Source: Blastopirellula retiformator
Lineage (GTDB): Bacteria; Planctomycetota; Planctomycetia; Pirellulales; Pirellulaceae
Direction: 5' to 3'
DNA: 57,411 nt
Assembly: GCF_007859755.1 (NCBI RefSeq)
Contig: NZ_SJPF01000009.1
Span: 741-58,151 of the forward strand
Position numbers and translations under genes: made by a program. Positions 18,465-27,643 of the stretch are shown here, in pieces. The notes beneath the pieces were generated by a model, which saw only the letters and a list, made by a program, of their open reading frames with translations, did not search any database and had not been told where the DNA came from. The first letter of the stretch is position 1. Each line of letters opens with the position of its first letter.

Positions 18465-19205
18465 CACGGCGATCGCACCATAAATCACGTCCCGAGCAGC
18501 ACTTCCAGCAGGTACTTGTCATTCCTGCCCGCTTTTAGGCGTTTGTTCTTCATTCCTACCTTGGCAGTCTTGTTGTTCTTCAGCAGGCTCAGGCTCGTTC
18601 TTCTTGGCAGGCTGAAGGTCGGCGTGCCCTTTTCGGATGCGGCTTTGGTCTTCGCCGAACGTTACGCCGAGTTGCCAGTGGAGCGAATTTTCAATGCCCC
18701 AGTGTCCGCGAACCGCTGCCGCAAAACGTTTGCCGGGCAGATGCTTGCTCAGGATATAGTAACGCACGTCGCTCGTCTCTTTGCCGTTTTGCTTCACGAT
18801 GTTAATCGTCATGCCGATCGCCTTCAGGCTCTTCCACTTGCTCGCGTACGGAAAATCATCCGCATCGATCGGGCAGAGATAATAGTAGCGCGACTCCTCG
18901 CGGCCATGCCCTTTCTCGTGTGTCTCGTGACGATGAACTTTCAGCTTCTTGAAGTCGACTTCCATCGCGGCGACGAAGTGATCGCGAATCGCCTGGTGCA
19001 GGTATCGCTGATTTCCTTTGATCGCCAGGCAATAATCGCCCCCTGCGGATCGGTCAAATCGGAGAAGTGCTGTTGAATCGAAGCGGACGACATACCGAAA
19101 CCCTCCCTGCCAAACGAACGCCTGGCCGCGAAACGGAAGTCGCAAAATCACCAAGACGCACTTGCCGAATTATCGCAGACTGCCCATCGTGGCGCAATCG
19201 CCGTG
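18465..19205 (-). mobile_element. Degenerate ISAs1-family IS, internally deleted
   Basis: A 741 bp remnant bounded by inverted repeats CACGGCGATCGCACCA (18465-18480) and TGGCGCAATCGCCGTG (19190-19205), which differ at two positions when compared as inverted copies. The flanks show no convincing target duplication. Intact members of the group are about twice this size. Matching ends lie at 360-375 and 57290-57305. Confidence 0.9.
18485..19093 (-). pseudogene. ISAs1 transposase remnant
   Basis: The ATG at 19093 opens MSSASIQQHFSDLTDPQG, the family N-terminus. The sequence then jumps in another frame to the middle of the protein (DYCLAIKGNQRYLHQAIRDH), so well over 100 codons are deleted. The C-terminal core, including RGHWGIENSLHWQLGVTFGED, is readable to KGHAD. 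A second frameshift then moves the end (LLKNNKTAKVG, then LLEVLLGT) to another frame, stopping at 18485. The long frame at 18519-19154 is a chance chimera of these pieces. It is not functional. Confidence 0.9.
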
Positions 19206-19439
19206 ATCGCATAGCGAATGACATCGTATTTCGGGCTACTACCGACAGCCAGTCAAGTTCGCCGCTAGATGGGCATTCTGGCCCCATTCGTATTGCGGAG
19301 ACGGGTCTTCTGGGACTCAGGCTTGGATGCGGCCAGGGGTAAGGGCGCCGTCGCAGAAGGTCACGACGCTAAGAATCGTGCGCCATGGTCGCAATGAACG
19401 CCGGTCACAGAGAGCGTGGGCCGCTTTCGGAATAAAAAA

Positions 19440-19471
19440 AGCCCGGATGACCAGCGATGGCCAACCGGGCT
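19440..19471 (-). terminator. Intrinsic terminator of the PepSY/DUF2271/DUF4198 operon
   Basis: Stem AGCCCGG/CCGGGCT is followed on the minus strand by a run of seven T. It lies 17 nt past the stop of the last gene. Confidence 0.88.
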
Positions 19472-19488
19472 CAATATGCGCCAAACGC

Positions 19489-20295
19489 CTACTGGGGCAG
19501 CACTTCCAACGTCGCCACATAGCTGAGGCGGCGGCCGGTCGCTTGCGAGACTTGCGACTTGTCGTCTTGGTGCGTCGTTTCGATCCAGTACATGCCGGGC
19601 TCTTTCCACTCGACGCTAAACTCGCCCTGTTCGTTGGTCGTCAGTTGGAGGTCTTCCTGGGCGTCGCGATATCGGGTGCCGCCACGGATGACTTCGACCG
19701 TCAGGCCGGGCATCGGCTTACCTTCGACCAACAGGCGGAACGTTCCCTTCTCGCCGGCATACAGATCGTTGGGATGCGTGACCGGAACCAGTTCGATTCC
19801 TTTGCCGGTTACCTCAAAAACCTTTTCGGTCGGGGCGCCGTTGGTGACGAACGTCTCAACGCGGCCGACGCTTTCGGTGACCTGCAGGTTCTTGGCGTCG
19901 GTCGGGACTTCCTTGGCAAACGTTTCGGGCGTACCTCGCCAACGACGACGCTCGCCGTTTTCTTCCCAGCTGCCAAACAAGCCATGATTGGCGATCGCGA
20001 TACGATAGGTTCCCTCTTGCTTCAGCGGCACGTCAAACACGCTGCGATAGCGCAAGGTCGCCTGGTTCTCGGCTTCGACCTTCGAGCCATCCGGCGCGGT
20101 CACGACCAGGTTGTCGAGACGCAGCGGGAAATGGTTGAAGTAAAACAGGTCGTTCGAAACGGCCGCGTCGACCGTCACCAGCGGTTCGGCGCCAGAGAGG
20201 ACCGTTTGGGACGGCAACAACCAAACCTTGTGCGCGAAGGCGGGCAGCGGCAGACAAACCAGCAGCGCGAGGGGCAGCATCAAGCGACGAAACAT
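19489..20295 (-). CDS. DUF4198 periplasmic protein
   Basis: A 268-residue exported protein. A signal peptide (about 1-21, cleavage after AFA) is followed by [12 protein letters not shown], the typical mature start of DUF4198 proteins. The C-terminal third ([20 protein letters not shown], then [13 protein letters not shown]) has the beta-sandwich features of the family. Members usually sit next to PepSY-TM and TonB-linked metal-uptake genes. It is the last gene of a minus-strand operon, 57 nt after the DUF2271 gene and just before a strong terminator. The ligand is unknown. Confidence 0.85.
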   Translation of the reverse strand: MFRRLMLPLALLVCLPLPAFAHKVWLLPSQTVLSGAEPLVTVDAAVSNDLFYFNHFPLRLDNLVVTAPDGSKVEAENQATLRYRSVFDVPLKQEGTYRIAIANHGLFGSWEENGERRRWRGTPETFAKEVPTDAKNLQVTESVGRVETFVTNGAPTEKVFEVTGKGIELVPVTHPNDLYAGEKGTFRLLVEGKPMPGLTVEVIRGGTRYRDAQEDLQLTTNEQGEFSVEWKEPGMYWIETTHQDDKSQVSQATGRRLSYVATLEVLPQ

Positions 20296-20352
20296 AGAGA
20301 AACTCCTACGGGGGAAATTGAAAGCAGTTGAGAAAATTGCAATGGGCGAGCG

Positions 20353-20883
20353 TTACGGCCGAAAGGTGAGGGTTACCTCGCCCAGTTCCGACTCGCCGTT
20401 GGCTTTGGCTTCAAACGATTCTTTCAGCGGCCAGGTGAATGGGATTTCGACCATTTCGCGTCCGCCGACTTCGCGGGCCGCTTCGACCACCAGCGTGTAC
20501 TTACCCGGCTTGAGTTTGGTGAGCCGCTCGTCGGTCGAAGAGAACGTCAGATCGTGCTGGCCAACCGGTCGCGTTGCGCCACTGACGCCGTCGACCGGCA
20601 GATCGAGGGAACGCCCGGTTCGCCGCCACCATTGTCGCAGATCAGGCAGCCACTTGTGGCCCACTTCGTCTCCGGGCGATTTCATCTGGTACCAGACCGA
20701 CAAATTGGCGGCGACCTTGCGGTTTTCATCTTGGATCCAGACGGCGACGTAGGGCCGATGATACTCGGCGACTTTCAGTCGCGGGATCTCGACGCCGACC
20801 TCCAGTTCGGCCGAACCAGCCTCGTTCACGGCCGCCCCACTCAGGCACAACGCAAGCAGCATCCAAGGTAGTTGTTTGGGCAT
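20353..20883 (-). CDS. DUF2271 periplasmic protein
   Basis: A 176-residue exported protein with a signal peptide (about 1-24). The central block [23 protein letters not shown], then [12 protein letters not shown], is characteristic of DUF2271. This family is usually encoded beside PepSY-TM proteins, as here, and may act in an iron- or flavin-related exported redox step; that role is inference. It lies 36 nt after the PepSY-TM gene and 57 nt before the DUF4198 gene. Confidence 0.87.
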   Translation of the reverse strand: MPKQLPWMLLALCLSGAAVNEAGSAELEVGVEIPRLKVAEYHRPYVAVWIQDENRKVAANLSVWYQMKSPGDEVGHKWLPDLRQWWRRTGRSLDLPVDGVSGATRPVGQHDLTFSSTDERLTKLKPGKYTLVVEAAREVGGREMVEIPFTWPLKESFEAKANGESELGEVTLTFRP

Positions 20884-20919
20884 CGACGTTTCGCTCCTTT
20901 ACGAACAACGGGAACCTGG

Positions 20920-21585
20920 TTAGTGAATGAACAGCATCGCCAACAGCAACGGCAGAATCAGGCCGAGCGTCACCAGCGGCCAGGTCATCCGGCGATGACG
21001 AGCATGAAAATAAAGCAGCATCAAACCGGTGATGCAGAAGATCAGCGTCGCGACCGCAAACACGTCAATAAACCACCGCCACGCGGCGCCGGTGTTGCGA
21101 CCTTTGTGCAAGTCATTGAAGTACGAGATCCAGCCCCGATCGGTCCGTTCGTACTCGATCTGCCCACTTTCGCGATCGATCGCCAGCCAGGCGTCAGAGC
21201 CAGGCCCCTGCATCGACAGATAGATTTCTTCTTCCGACCACTCGGCGGTTCGCGAGCCAATCGACTTGCCGATCTGCCCCCCCAACCAACGCGACAGATC
21301 GGCTGGCAGCGGCGCGTCGCCGTCGATCTCTAGTTTCGCCAGCGACTGCTGCAGGTCAGTCGGAATCTCGAGCGAAAGCGATGTCACCTCTGGCTCGACG
21401 GTCAGCTCCGCGGGGTGATTCAGCGTGATTCCGGTGACGGCGAACAGCAGCATCCCGACCAGACTGATCGCCGAGCTGATCCAATGCCACTGGATCATGG
21501 TCCGCATCCAGTAGGCCCGCAGCTTTTTGTCGCGGCTGGCCTTGGTCGCGGCGGCTGATTTTTCGGGCAGTTCTACTTCCGCCAA
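20920..21585 (-). CDS. PepSY-associated TM protein, probable TTG start
   Basis: A membrane protein of about 221 residues. A cytoplasmic N-terminus is followed by TM1 ([20 protein letters not shown], about 30-49), a periplasmic PepSY-like domain, and two C-terminal helices ([18 protein letters not shown] and [17 protein letters not shown]). No suitable ATG precedes TM1 except one at 21507, which would leave a very short N-terminus. A TTG at 21585 has AAAGG 8 nt upstream and starts [10 protein letters not shown], so it is preferred. The frame runs back through the upstream DUF1559 remnant but is unlikely to code there. It belongs to the DUF2271/DUF4198 operon. Confidence 0.75.
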   Translation of the reverse strand: MAEVELPEKSAAATKASRDKKLRAYWMRTMIQWHWISSAISLVGMLLFAVTGITLNHPAELTVEPEVTSLSLEIPTDLQQSLAKLEIDGDAPLPADLSRWLGGQIGKSIGSRTAEWSEEEIYLSMQGPGSDAWLAIDRESGQIEYERTDRGWISYFNDLHKGRNTGAAWRWFIDVFAVATLIFCITGLMLLYFHARHRRMTWPLVTLGLILPLLLAMLFIH

Positions 21586-21644
21586 CGGAGAAACCTTTGC
21601 AAAAAACAGGGCCGCCCAGCGAATGGCTCGGCGGCGAGGTAATC

Positions 21645-22287
21645 CTAAGACTCTTCCAGCACTTCGCCATCGTCTCGCAACAGCAAGTTGAGGAAGGTGT
21701 TCAGTTCGATGTCGGTACTGATAAATCGGGACGAACCGTCGCACAGGGCGATGCCGACGACGCCATTATGAAAACTGTAGGGCTGCCCGGCGTTGGTGTG
21801 GCCAATGAACTTGAAACCGCAGTCGTCGATCGCCGCTTCGTTGGCCGATGTGTGGGACGAGCAGTCGACGCTGAGCGAATCGTTGTTGGGCGTCAGAGGA
21901 TCGCCGTTCACGCCGCGTCCCGAAGCCCGACTCGACGTGCTGGCGTCCAGGTTGTCCGCATGATAGGCGGTCATCTTATCCCCTTGGTTACCAGGCCACG
22001 ATAGCGAATCGGTTCCGACGACCTGATGTTTGACGTAGCGGTGCGGGGCGCCGGCTCGTTCGTAAAACGAAATCGTGTTGCTGAAGCCGTCGGTGATCTG
22101 AGCCGCTCGGACGCCCTTCCAAGTCGGATTGGTACCGCGCGAGCTGGGCCTGCTGCACGGCAGGCAGCAACAGCGCAATCAAGACGCCGATGATGGCGAT
22201 GACGACTAACAATTCAACCAACGTGAATCCCGCTGGGGCCGGTCGAATGGAGTTTTGTACGCGAAGTTTTGGGGTAGCTGCGTGCAT
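21645..22287 (-). pseudogene. Broken DUF1559 prepilin-like gene (internal deletion and frameshift)
   Basis: The ATG at 22287 opens a normal prepilin-type start with [21 protein letters not shown] and then AVQQAQ. Just after, near 22155, the frame is lost. The C-terminal half ([19 protein letters not shown], then [18 protein letters not shown]) continues in another frame to 21645. Compared with the intact gene at 1606-2583, roughly the first third of the mature domain (REAAR...NYHD region) is absent. A deletion that shifted the frame is therefore likely. It is the first gene of the minus-strand operon, 59 nt before the PepSY-TM gene. The C-terminal frame might still be translated, but without the leader. 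Confidence 0.8.
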
Positions 22288-22640
22288 AGCCGGAACAATC
22301 CAGGGGTCCAAAGGCGGGATGGAACCGAGATTAATCCATCCACCATGGCTGGAGGTAGATCTGGCAAAGCAAACGCTGCGATGCAAAGAATCGACAGCGA
22401 GAATCAATCTCAGTAGCAAGTGATTCCTATCCTAACGATTCACGAAAAGCGCACAACCCCCCCCCAAATCAACGGAGAGGATCCCCTTCTCCCCGAGAGT
22501 CTCCGGAAGTGCGGCGCCGCCAGAAAAGCCCTCCCTCTTACGGCTAAACCCATTGACGCACCTCTCGTCACTCTTAACATAGGGAACCCAGGAAGGCTTT
22601 CAGGGGCGCCTGTCCATACAGAGTCTGGAACTTCCTCCCG

Positions 22641-25600
22641 ATGTACGAACACCTTGCGCGCTTCGCAAATCGTCTCTTCTTCCAGGTTGCCGCTCCCCAG
22701 AAACGACATCCTCGCCGCACGCTGCAGCTAGAGTCGGTCGAGCCGCGGGTGCTGTTGGCCGCCAACATCTTGGCGGACGCACCGAACATTGACTTCGAGA
22801 TCACCAACAGTTGGAACTCCGGGCATCAGGCCGAGCTGGTGGTGATCAACGACGAGTCGACCTCCTATGCCGACTGGCAGTTGGAGTTTGATTACGACGG
22901 GTCGATCAACAATCTCTGGAACGCTCAAGTCGAGAACCTGGGTGGAGGCCGCTACCGGATTACCGCTCCCAGTTGGGACGCAAAGCTCGATGCCGGCCAG
23001 TCGCTGGCGATCGGGTTTGTCGCCACCGGCGCTGGCTCGACGCCGACCAACTTTTCGTTTCTGGCCAATGGCGTGACTTCTCCGCCCACCGATGGCGGTG
23101 GTGGAAACGACGGCGGCGGCGTTATCGGAACCGGCTCAATTCACATTGAAGGCGCCGATGCCAATGGCGAAGCGCTGCAGATCACCATCGACCAAGGAAC
23201 GTCGGAGTTTGACCTCTCCGTCGTCGACAGCCAGGCGGCCAGTTTCACTGTGGCGACAAACAACGCCGCCGTCATCGCCGCCGAGATTGTCGGCGACGGC
23301 GTGCTGCGAATCACCGGCCTGACTGCCGGTCGGGCGTCGCTGAAGCTGACCGATGCGCTGAGCGGCGAAGTCCGTTACGTGGGAATCCGCGTACGAACCG
23401 CCGAGGGAGAGCTGCCGGGATTGCCGGACTATGTTTCGATCGGCTCGGTCAGCGAAGATACGGTCGGCGATCTGGCGTTCTGGCAAGACTACGACAGCGG
23501 CGATCCGTTGACCAACAAGTACGTCGACTCGCGGTACATCTATTTGCCTGGCGGCCCCTTCAACGGGTGGCGAAACTGGGGCGATCGCGTCGGCAGTTAT
23601 ATTCGCGAAAGCATGAAGCTCGGAATGGTTCCGCAGTTCGTCTACTACAACATTCCGGACAGCGGCGAAAGCTACGAGATCGACACCCAGCACATCAACA
23701 GCACAACCTATATGGAGGCGTATTTTCAGGATCTAAAATTCGCCCTCGACACGATCCACAGCGTCGCCGGGAATGAGTTGGTTCAAATGATTCTGGAGCC
23801 TGACTTCCTCGGCTACCTGATGCAGAACGCCGGAGCCCCGGCCAGCGAACTGTCGGCCGTGACCAACGCCATCTACAGCAGCGGCGTGCTGACCCGCGGC
23901 GTCGATCCCGATTTTGACGACAGCGTCACCGGGCTGATCCACGCGATCAATTACACCATCGGCAAATACGCGCCGAACGTCGAGTTTGGCTGGCAGTTCA
24001 ACCTGTGGGCGTCGCCCGGAATTGAAAACCCGATCCCGTTCAACGGCATCGTTCACCTGACCGATACGCTGGGGATGGAAGCGGGGCGAGCCGCGATCGC
24101 CCGCGAAGCGGAGTTGATCGCCGAGTACTACATCGATGCAGGCGTATTGAGCTACGGCGCCGACTTCATTTCGCTCGACAAATATGGTCTGGATGCTGGC
24201 GCCGAAGCAGGCGCGGCCGCCAACCCGGCCAGCAGCACGTGGTTCTGGAATAGCGACCATTGGCACAACTATCTGTTGGTTGTGAAGACGCTGACCACCG
24301 TTACCGAAAAGGAGATGGTTCTGTGGCAGATCCCGGTGGGGCACATCAACAACAGCCAGGCCGCCAGCCCGTACGATAGCGACGGGCAGTTCGACTCGCT
24401 CGATAACACGTTCCAGCATTATGAAGACTCGGCGCCCTCTTTCTTCTTCGGCGACAGCTTCACCGCCAGCGGCAATCGGCTCGCCTATTTTTCGACCAAT
24501 GACTTCGGCGACTCCGGTTTGACCATCGCCAGCAACACGATCACATGGGGTTCGCATATCGAGGCGGCCCGCGCGGCCGGGGTGCGGCAGATCTTGTTTG
24601 GCGCAGGAGTTGGGGCCAGTACCGACAGTATCGGCAGCGAGCCCACCGACGACTATTGGTGGATCACCAAGGTGCAGCAGTATTACCAGGATCCGGTGCT
24701 GCTACAGGACGACGGCGAGGTCGATCCACCAAACGAAGAGCCGCCGACGGTTGGCGTCAGCGGCGCCACGGTGCAGGAAGGAAATAGTGGATTTGCGTTG
24801 GCGACCTTCACGATTTCGCTTTCCGAACCGAGCAACGCGGCGGTCACCGTCAACTACCAGACGACCAGCGGAACGGCGACCGCTGGTGAAGATTTTGAGG
24901 CGGCCAGCGGCCAGATCACTTTTGCGGCCGGCGAAGTAACGCAGACGTTAACCGTCCGCATTTGGGGAGACCTGCTGATCGAGCCGGACGAAGAGTTCAC
25001 GGTAACGCTGTCGGAACCGACCGGCGCGCTGCTGGAAGAAGACCACTCGCAAGCCGCCGGCGCTATCACCAACGACGATACCGCGACAACGACCGACATC
25101 GCCGTCTCTACGCCGTTCGAGACGGCGATCGAAATTCCGCTTGGCGATGGCGCGCTGCAGTCGTTGACGCAGCCGGCCCATGGAGAAGTGATCGACAATC
25201 AAGACGGCACGCTCACCTATCTGCCGGCAGATAGGTTCGCCGGCGACGACAGCTTCGTTTTCGAGACGATCACCGATTCGGGAATCGTCGTCACCGCGGT
25301 TTCGGTCGTTGTGCAGCCGGCCGTCACCGAAGACCCGCCGTCCGCGGGCGACGCCAACTTGACGGTCGTCAACGATTGGACCAACGGCTTTCAGGGGCAG
25401 ATCGAGATCCGCAACGAAGGCTCAACCGCCTGGGACGGGTGGACGCTGGAGTTCACCTTTGCCGGCGAGATCACCAATATCTGGAACGCGGTGATCGTCT
25501 CGCACATTGGCGACACCTACGTGATCCAGGGAGCCTCCTGGAATAGCCGCATTGGCGCCGGCGGGCGAACGTCGTTTGGGTTCATCGCCAACCCTGGCGG

Positions 25601-25649
25601 CGAGGATGAACCGTTTGACGACTTGAAGGTAACTGGCGATCTGGTTTAG
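22641..25649 (+). CDS. Large secreted CBM2-flanked enzyme, catalytic domain unclassified
   Basis: A 1002-residue surface or secreted protein. The planctomycete leader motif LESVEPRVLLAAN is at 30-42. A CBM2 cellulose/chitin-binding domain (about 46-145) is followed by a Gly/Asp linker and an Ig-like domain (about 168-253). A large alpha/beta domain (about 262-688) contains ILEPDFLGYL (385-393) and GADFISLDKYGLD (506-518). A Calx-beta domain (about 702-812), a cadherin-like domain (about 818-893) and a second CBM2 (about 904-1000) follow. Acidic residues E386, D388 and D513 are possible catalytic groups. I could not assign the central domain to a glycoside hydrolase family. Its architecture strongly suggests action on an insoluble polysaccharide. 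Confidence 0.85.
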   Translation: MYEHLARFANRLFFQVAAPQKRHPRRTLQLESVEPRVLLAANILADAPNIDFEITNSWNSGHQAELVVINDESTSYADWQLEFDYDGSINNLWNAQVENLGGGRYRITAPSWDAKLDAGQSLAIGFVATGAGSTPTNFSFLANGVTSPPTDGGGGNDGGGVIGTGSIHIEGADANGEALQITIDQGTSEFDLSVVDSQAASFTVATNNAAVIAAEIVGDGVLRITGLTAGRASLKLTDALSGEVRYVGIRVRTAEGELPGLPDYVSIGSVSEDTVGDLAFWQDYDSGDPLTNKYVDSRYIYLPGGPFNGWRNWGDRVGSYIRESMKLGMVPQFVYYNIPDSGESYEIDTQHINSTTYMEAYFQDLKFALDTIHSVAGNELVQMILEPDFLGYLMQNAGAPASELSAVTNAIYSSGVLTRGVDPDFDDSVTGLIHAINYTIGKYAPNVEFGWQFNLWASPGIENPIPFNGIVHLTDTLGMEAGRAAIAREAELIAEYYIDAGVLSYGADFISLDKYGLDAGAEAGAAANPASSTWFWNSDHWHNYLLVVKTLTTVTEKEMVLWQIPVGHINNSQAASPYDSDGQFDSLDNTFQHYEDSAPSFFFGDSFTASGNRLAYFSTNDFGDSGLTIASNTITWGSHIEAARAAGVRQILFGAGVGASTDSIGSEPTDDYWWITKVQQYYQDPVLLQDDGEVDPPNEEPPTVGVSGATVQEGNSGFALATFTISLSEPSNAAVTVNYQTTSGTATAGEDFEAASGQITFAAGEVTQTLTVRIWGDLLIEPDEEFTVTLSEPTGALLEEDHSQAAGAITNDDTATTTDIAVSTPFETAIEIPLGDGALQSLTQPAHGEVIDNQDGTLTYLPADRFAGDDSFVFETITDSGIVVTAVSVVVQPAVTEDPPSAGDANLTVVNDWTNGFQGQIEIRNEGSTAWDGWTLEFTFAGEITNIWNAVIVSHIGDTYVIQGASWNSRIGAGGRTSFGFIANPGGEDEPFDDLKVTGDLV

Positions 25650-26048
25650 CGCGTCGGCCGAAAGAAAACGAGGGCTGGCGACCAGCGACTTGTCGCCGTA
25701 GTTCGTCTTGCGCTCGATGACGCTGCCGTCGTGGAAGAGGTGGACCAAGACGGGATCGATTTATCCCAGCCGAACCGCCGCCAGCCGGAAACCTCATGAT
25801 CACGACCGCCTCGCACTCCAAGGCATTTTCCCCATTCCGCAAACCCCGTAACCACCTATCCCATAAGTCTTTACAAACCTTTTCCCGCTCGTTTTCCGAC
25901 GCCAATAACCCATCACTTCGCTCACGCGCAGCAGCGATCTAGTTTTGAAACGACGCCCGTTTTCCAGTAGTGTAGGGATATTCGCCAGACGCATCTGTTG
26001 CGCCGAAGCCTACCTCGCAATCCACCTACCTTATTGCCCAGAGATCCC
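25650..26048. other. Intergenic stretch with a possible gene remnant on the minus strand
   Basis: About 25660-25755 on the minus strand can be read as LVHLFHDGSVIERKTNYG and then SLVASPRFLSADALNQIA, which looks protein-like but continues into the antisense of the CBM2 gene. It has no start of its own and no recognisable family, so it may be a fragment of a lost gene. The remaining 250 bp before the sulfatase start hold no recognised signal. Confidence 0.3.
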
Positions 26049-27593
26049 ATGCCCCGATTTTCGCTGATCGTGTTGCTTGTGTTGGCTTGGACCAACGTTT
26101 TATCTGCTGACGATCGTCCCAACATTCTGTGGATCACGATCGAAGACTGGAGCCCCGATCTTTCGTGCTATGGAACCAAGGGGATCGAAACGCCGCACGT
26201 CGACAAACTCGCTTCGCAAGGGATCCGCTACGAGCGAGCCTTTACGACGGCCCCTGTCTGTTCTTCGTCTCGCTCGGCGATGATGACCGGCTTCCACCAG
26301 AACTACATTGGCGCTCAGCAACACCGCACCAACGATAAGAAGCCGCTGCCGTATGGGATTCGGCCGATCCCGCATTTGTTGGCCGACGCTGGTTATTTCA
26401 CTTGCTTGATGAGCAACAAGACCGATTGCAACTTTTTGCCTGATTCGCGGAAAGACTTGTTCCAGGGCAGAGACTGGAAAGAGCGGAAGCCCGACCAGCC
26501 GTTCTTCGCGCGGATCACTTTCGGCGGAACGCACCGACCTTGGAAGCGCGATCCGGTTCGCCCGATCGATCCGGCCGATGTCGAGCTGCCGCTTTACTAC
26601 GCCGACACCCCGTTCATCCGCCGCGACTGGGCCAACGGTCTGGAGCAGATGCAACTGGTCGATCGCGAAGTGGGAGCGATTCTGAAACGTCTTGAAGAGG
26701 AAGGCCTGGCCGATAGCACGCTCGTCTTTTTCATCGGCGATCATGGCCGTTGCCACATCCGCGGCAAGCAGTTCCTGTATGACGAAGGGACTCGCATCCC
26801 GATGATCTTGCGTTGGCCTGGTCAAGTCGATCCGGGCCAGGTCAACAGCGACCTGGTCTACTCCATCGACATCTGCGCCACCGTGCTAGAAGCGGCCGGC
26901 GTCAAACCCCCGGTTCCGCTGCATGGCAAGAGCCTGTTTAGCGACGATGTGAAAGAGCGGAAGTACGTCTTCACCGCTCGCGACAAGATGGACGACACGC
27001 ACGACGCCATCCGGGCGATTCGCTCGCAGCAGCACAAGCTGATCCTCAATCTGATGCCGGAGCGAGCCTATTGCCAGCTGAGCTTCTACAAAGAAGGTTC
27101 GTATCCGCCGCTGGCCGAAATGAACATCTTGAACCTCGAAGGAAAGCTGACGCCGGAGCAAGCGGCATTCATGTCAGGCAGCAAGCCGCCGATCGAAATG
27201 TTTGATCTGACCAAGGATCCGCACGAAGTCCACAACGTCGCCGATGACCCCGCCTACGCTACCGTGAAAGCGGAACTGCTGGCCGAGTTGGACAAGTGGC
27301 GGAAAGAGGTGATCCACGACCAGGGGGTCTCCGACGAGTTTCGCGCCCTGGGCGTCTTCCCCGAATCGTGCCCGGCGCCGACTGTCGGCGAGTGGGCCTA
27401 CAATCATGGCGACCAGTACGACTTCCGTAAGACCGGCCTGCCGGGCTGGTATCCGACGCGGACGCTGGAAGAGTGGAAAGAGGTGAAAAAGGCGTGGGAG
27501 CCGTACGTCTTCCGCGAGCCGAACGCCAAGGTCGCGCGTCCGAAAATCGCCCACACGACCAAGCCGAAAGTCCGCTCCGCCGCGAAGAAGTAA
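26049..27593 (+). CDS. Exported S1-family sulfatase
   Basis: A 514-residue formylglycine sulfatase. A signal peptide (1-20) is followed by NILWITIEDWSPDLSCYG with metal-binding residues near 32-33. The active-site motif is CSSSR at 71-75 (APVCSSSRSAMMTG). Cys71 is the residue converted to formylglycine, and the third position is Ser instead of the more common Pro. IGDHGR near 233 supplies the second metal/His region. The substrate is probably a sulfated polysaccharide. Sulfatases are highly multiplied in marine planctomycetes. The ATG at 26049 was chosen because it begins the signal peptide. Confidence 0.93.
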   Translation: MPRFSLIVLLVLAWTNVLSADDRPNILWITIEDWSPDLSCYGTKGIETPHVDKLASQGIRYERAFTTAPVCSSSRSAMMTGFHQNYIGAQQHRTNDKKPLPYGIRPIPHLLADAGYFTCLMSNKTDCNFLPDSRKDLFQGRDWKERKPDQPFFARITFGGTHRPWKRDPVRPIDPADVELPLYYADTPFIRRDWANGLEQMQLVDREVGAILKRLEEEGLADSTLVFFIGDHGRCHIRGKQFLYDEGTRIPMILRWPGQVDPGQVNSDLVYSIDICATVLEAAGVKPPVPLHGKSLFSDDVKERKYVFTARDKMDDTHDAIRAIRSQQHKLILNLMPERAYCQLSFYKEGSYPPLAEMNILNLEGKLTPEQAAFMSGSKPPIEMFDLTKDPHEVHNVADDPAYATVKAELLAELDKWRKEVIHDQGVSDEFRALGVFPESCPAPTVGEWAYNHGDQYDFRKTGLPGWYPTRTLEEWKEVKKAWEPYVFREPNAKVARPKIAHTTKPKVRSAAKK

Positions 27594-27643
27594 GGCGCCG
27601 TGTTTGCTAGATCCGCTGAAGTCGATTCGCCATGGAGCCACCA

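Noticed and set aside
18519-19154. 211-codon frame as an intact transposase
   Set aside because: It joins an out-of-frame start, the middle of the transposase and a frameshifted end; the true N- and C-termini are in two other frames.
25422-25748. 108-codon minus-strand frame with VHLFHDGSVIERKTNYG
   Set aside because: It runs into the antisense of the CBM2 gene, lacks its own start and end, and has no recognisable family; at most it contains a gene fragment.
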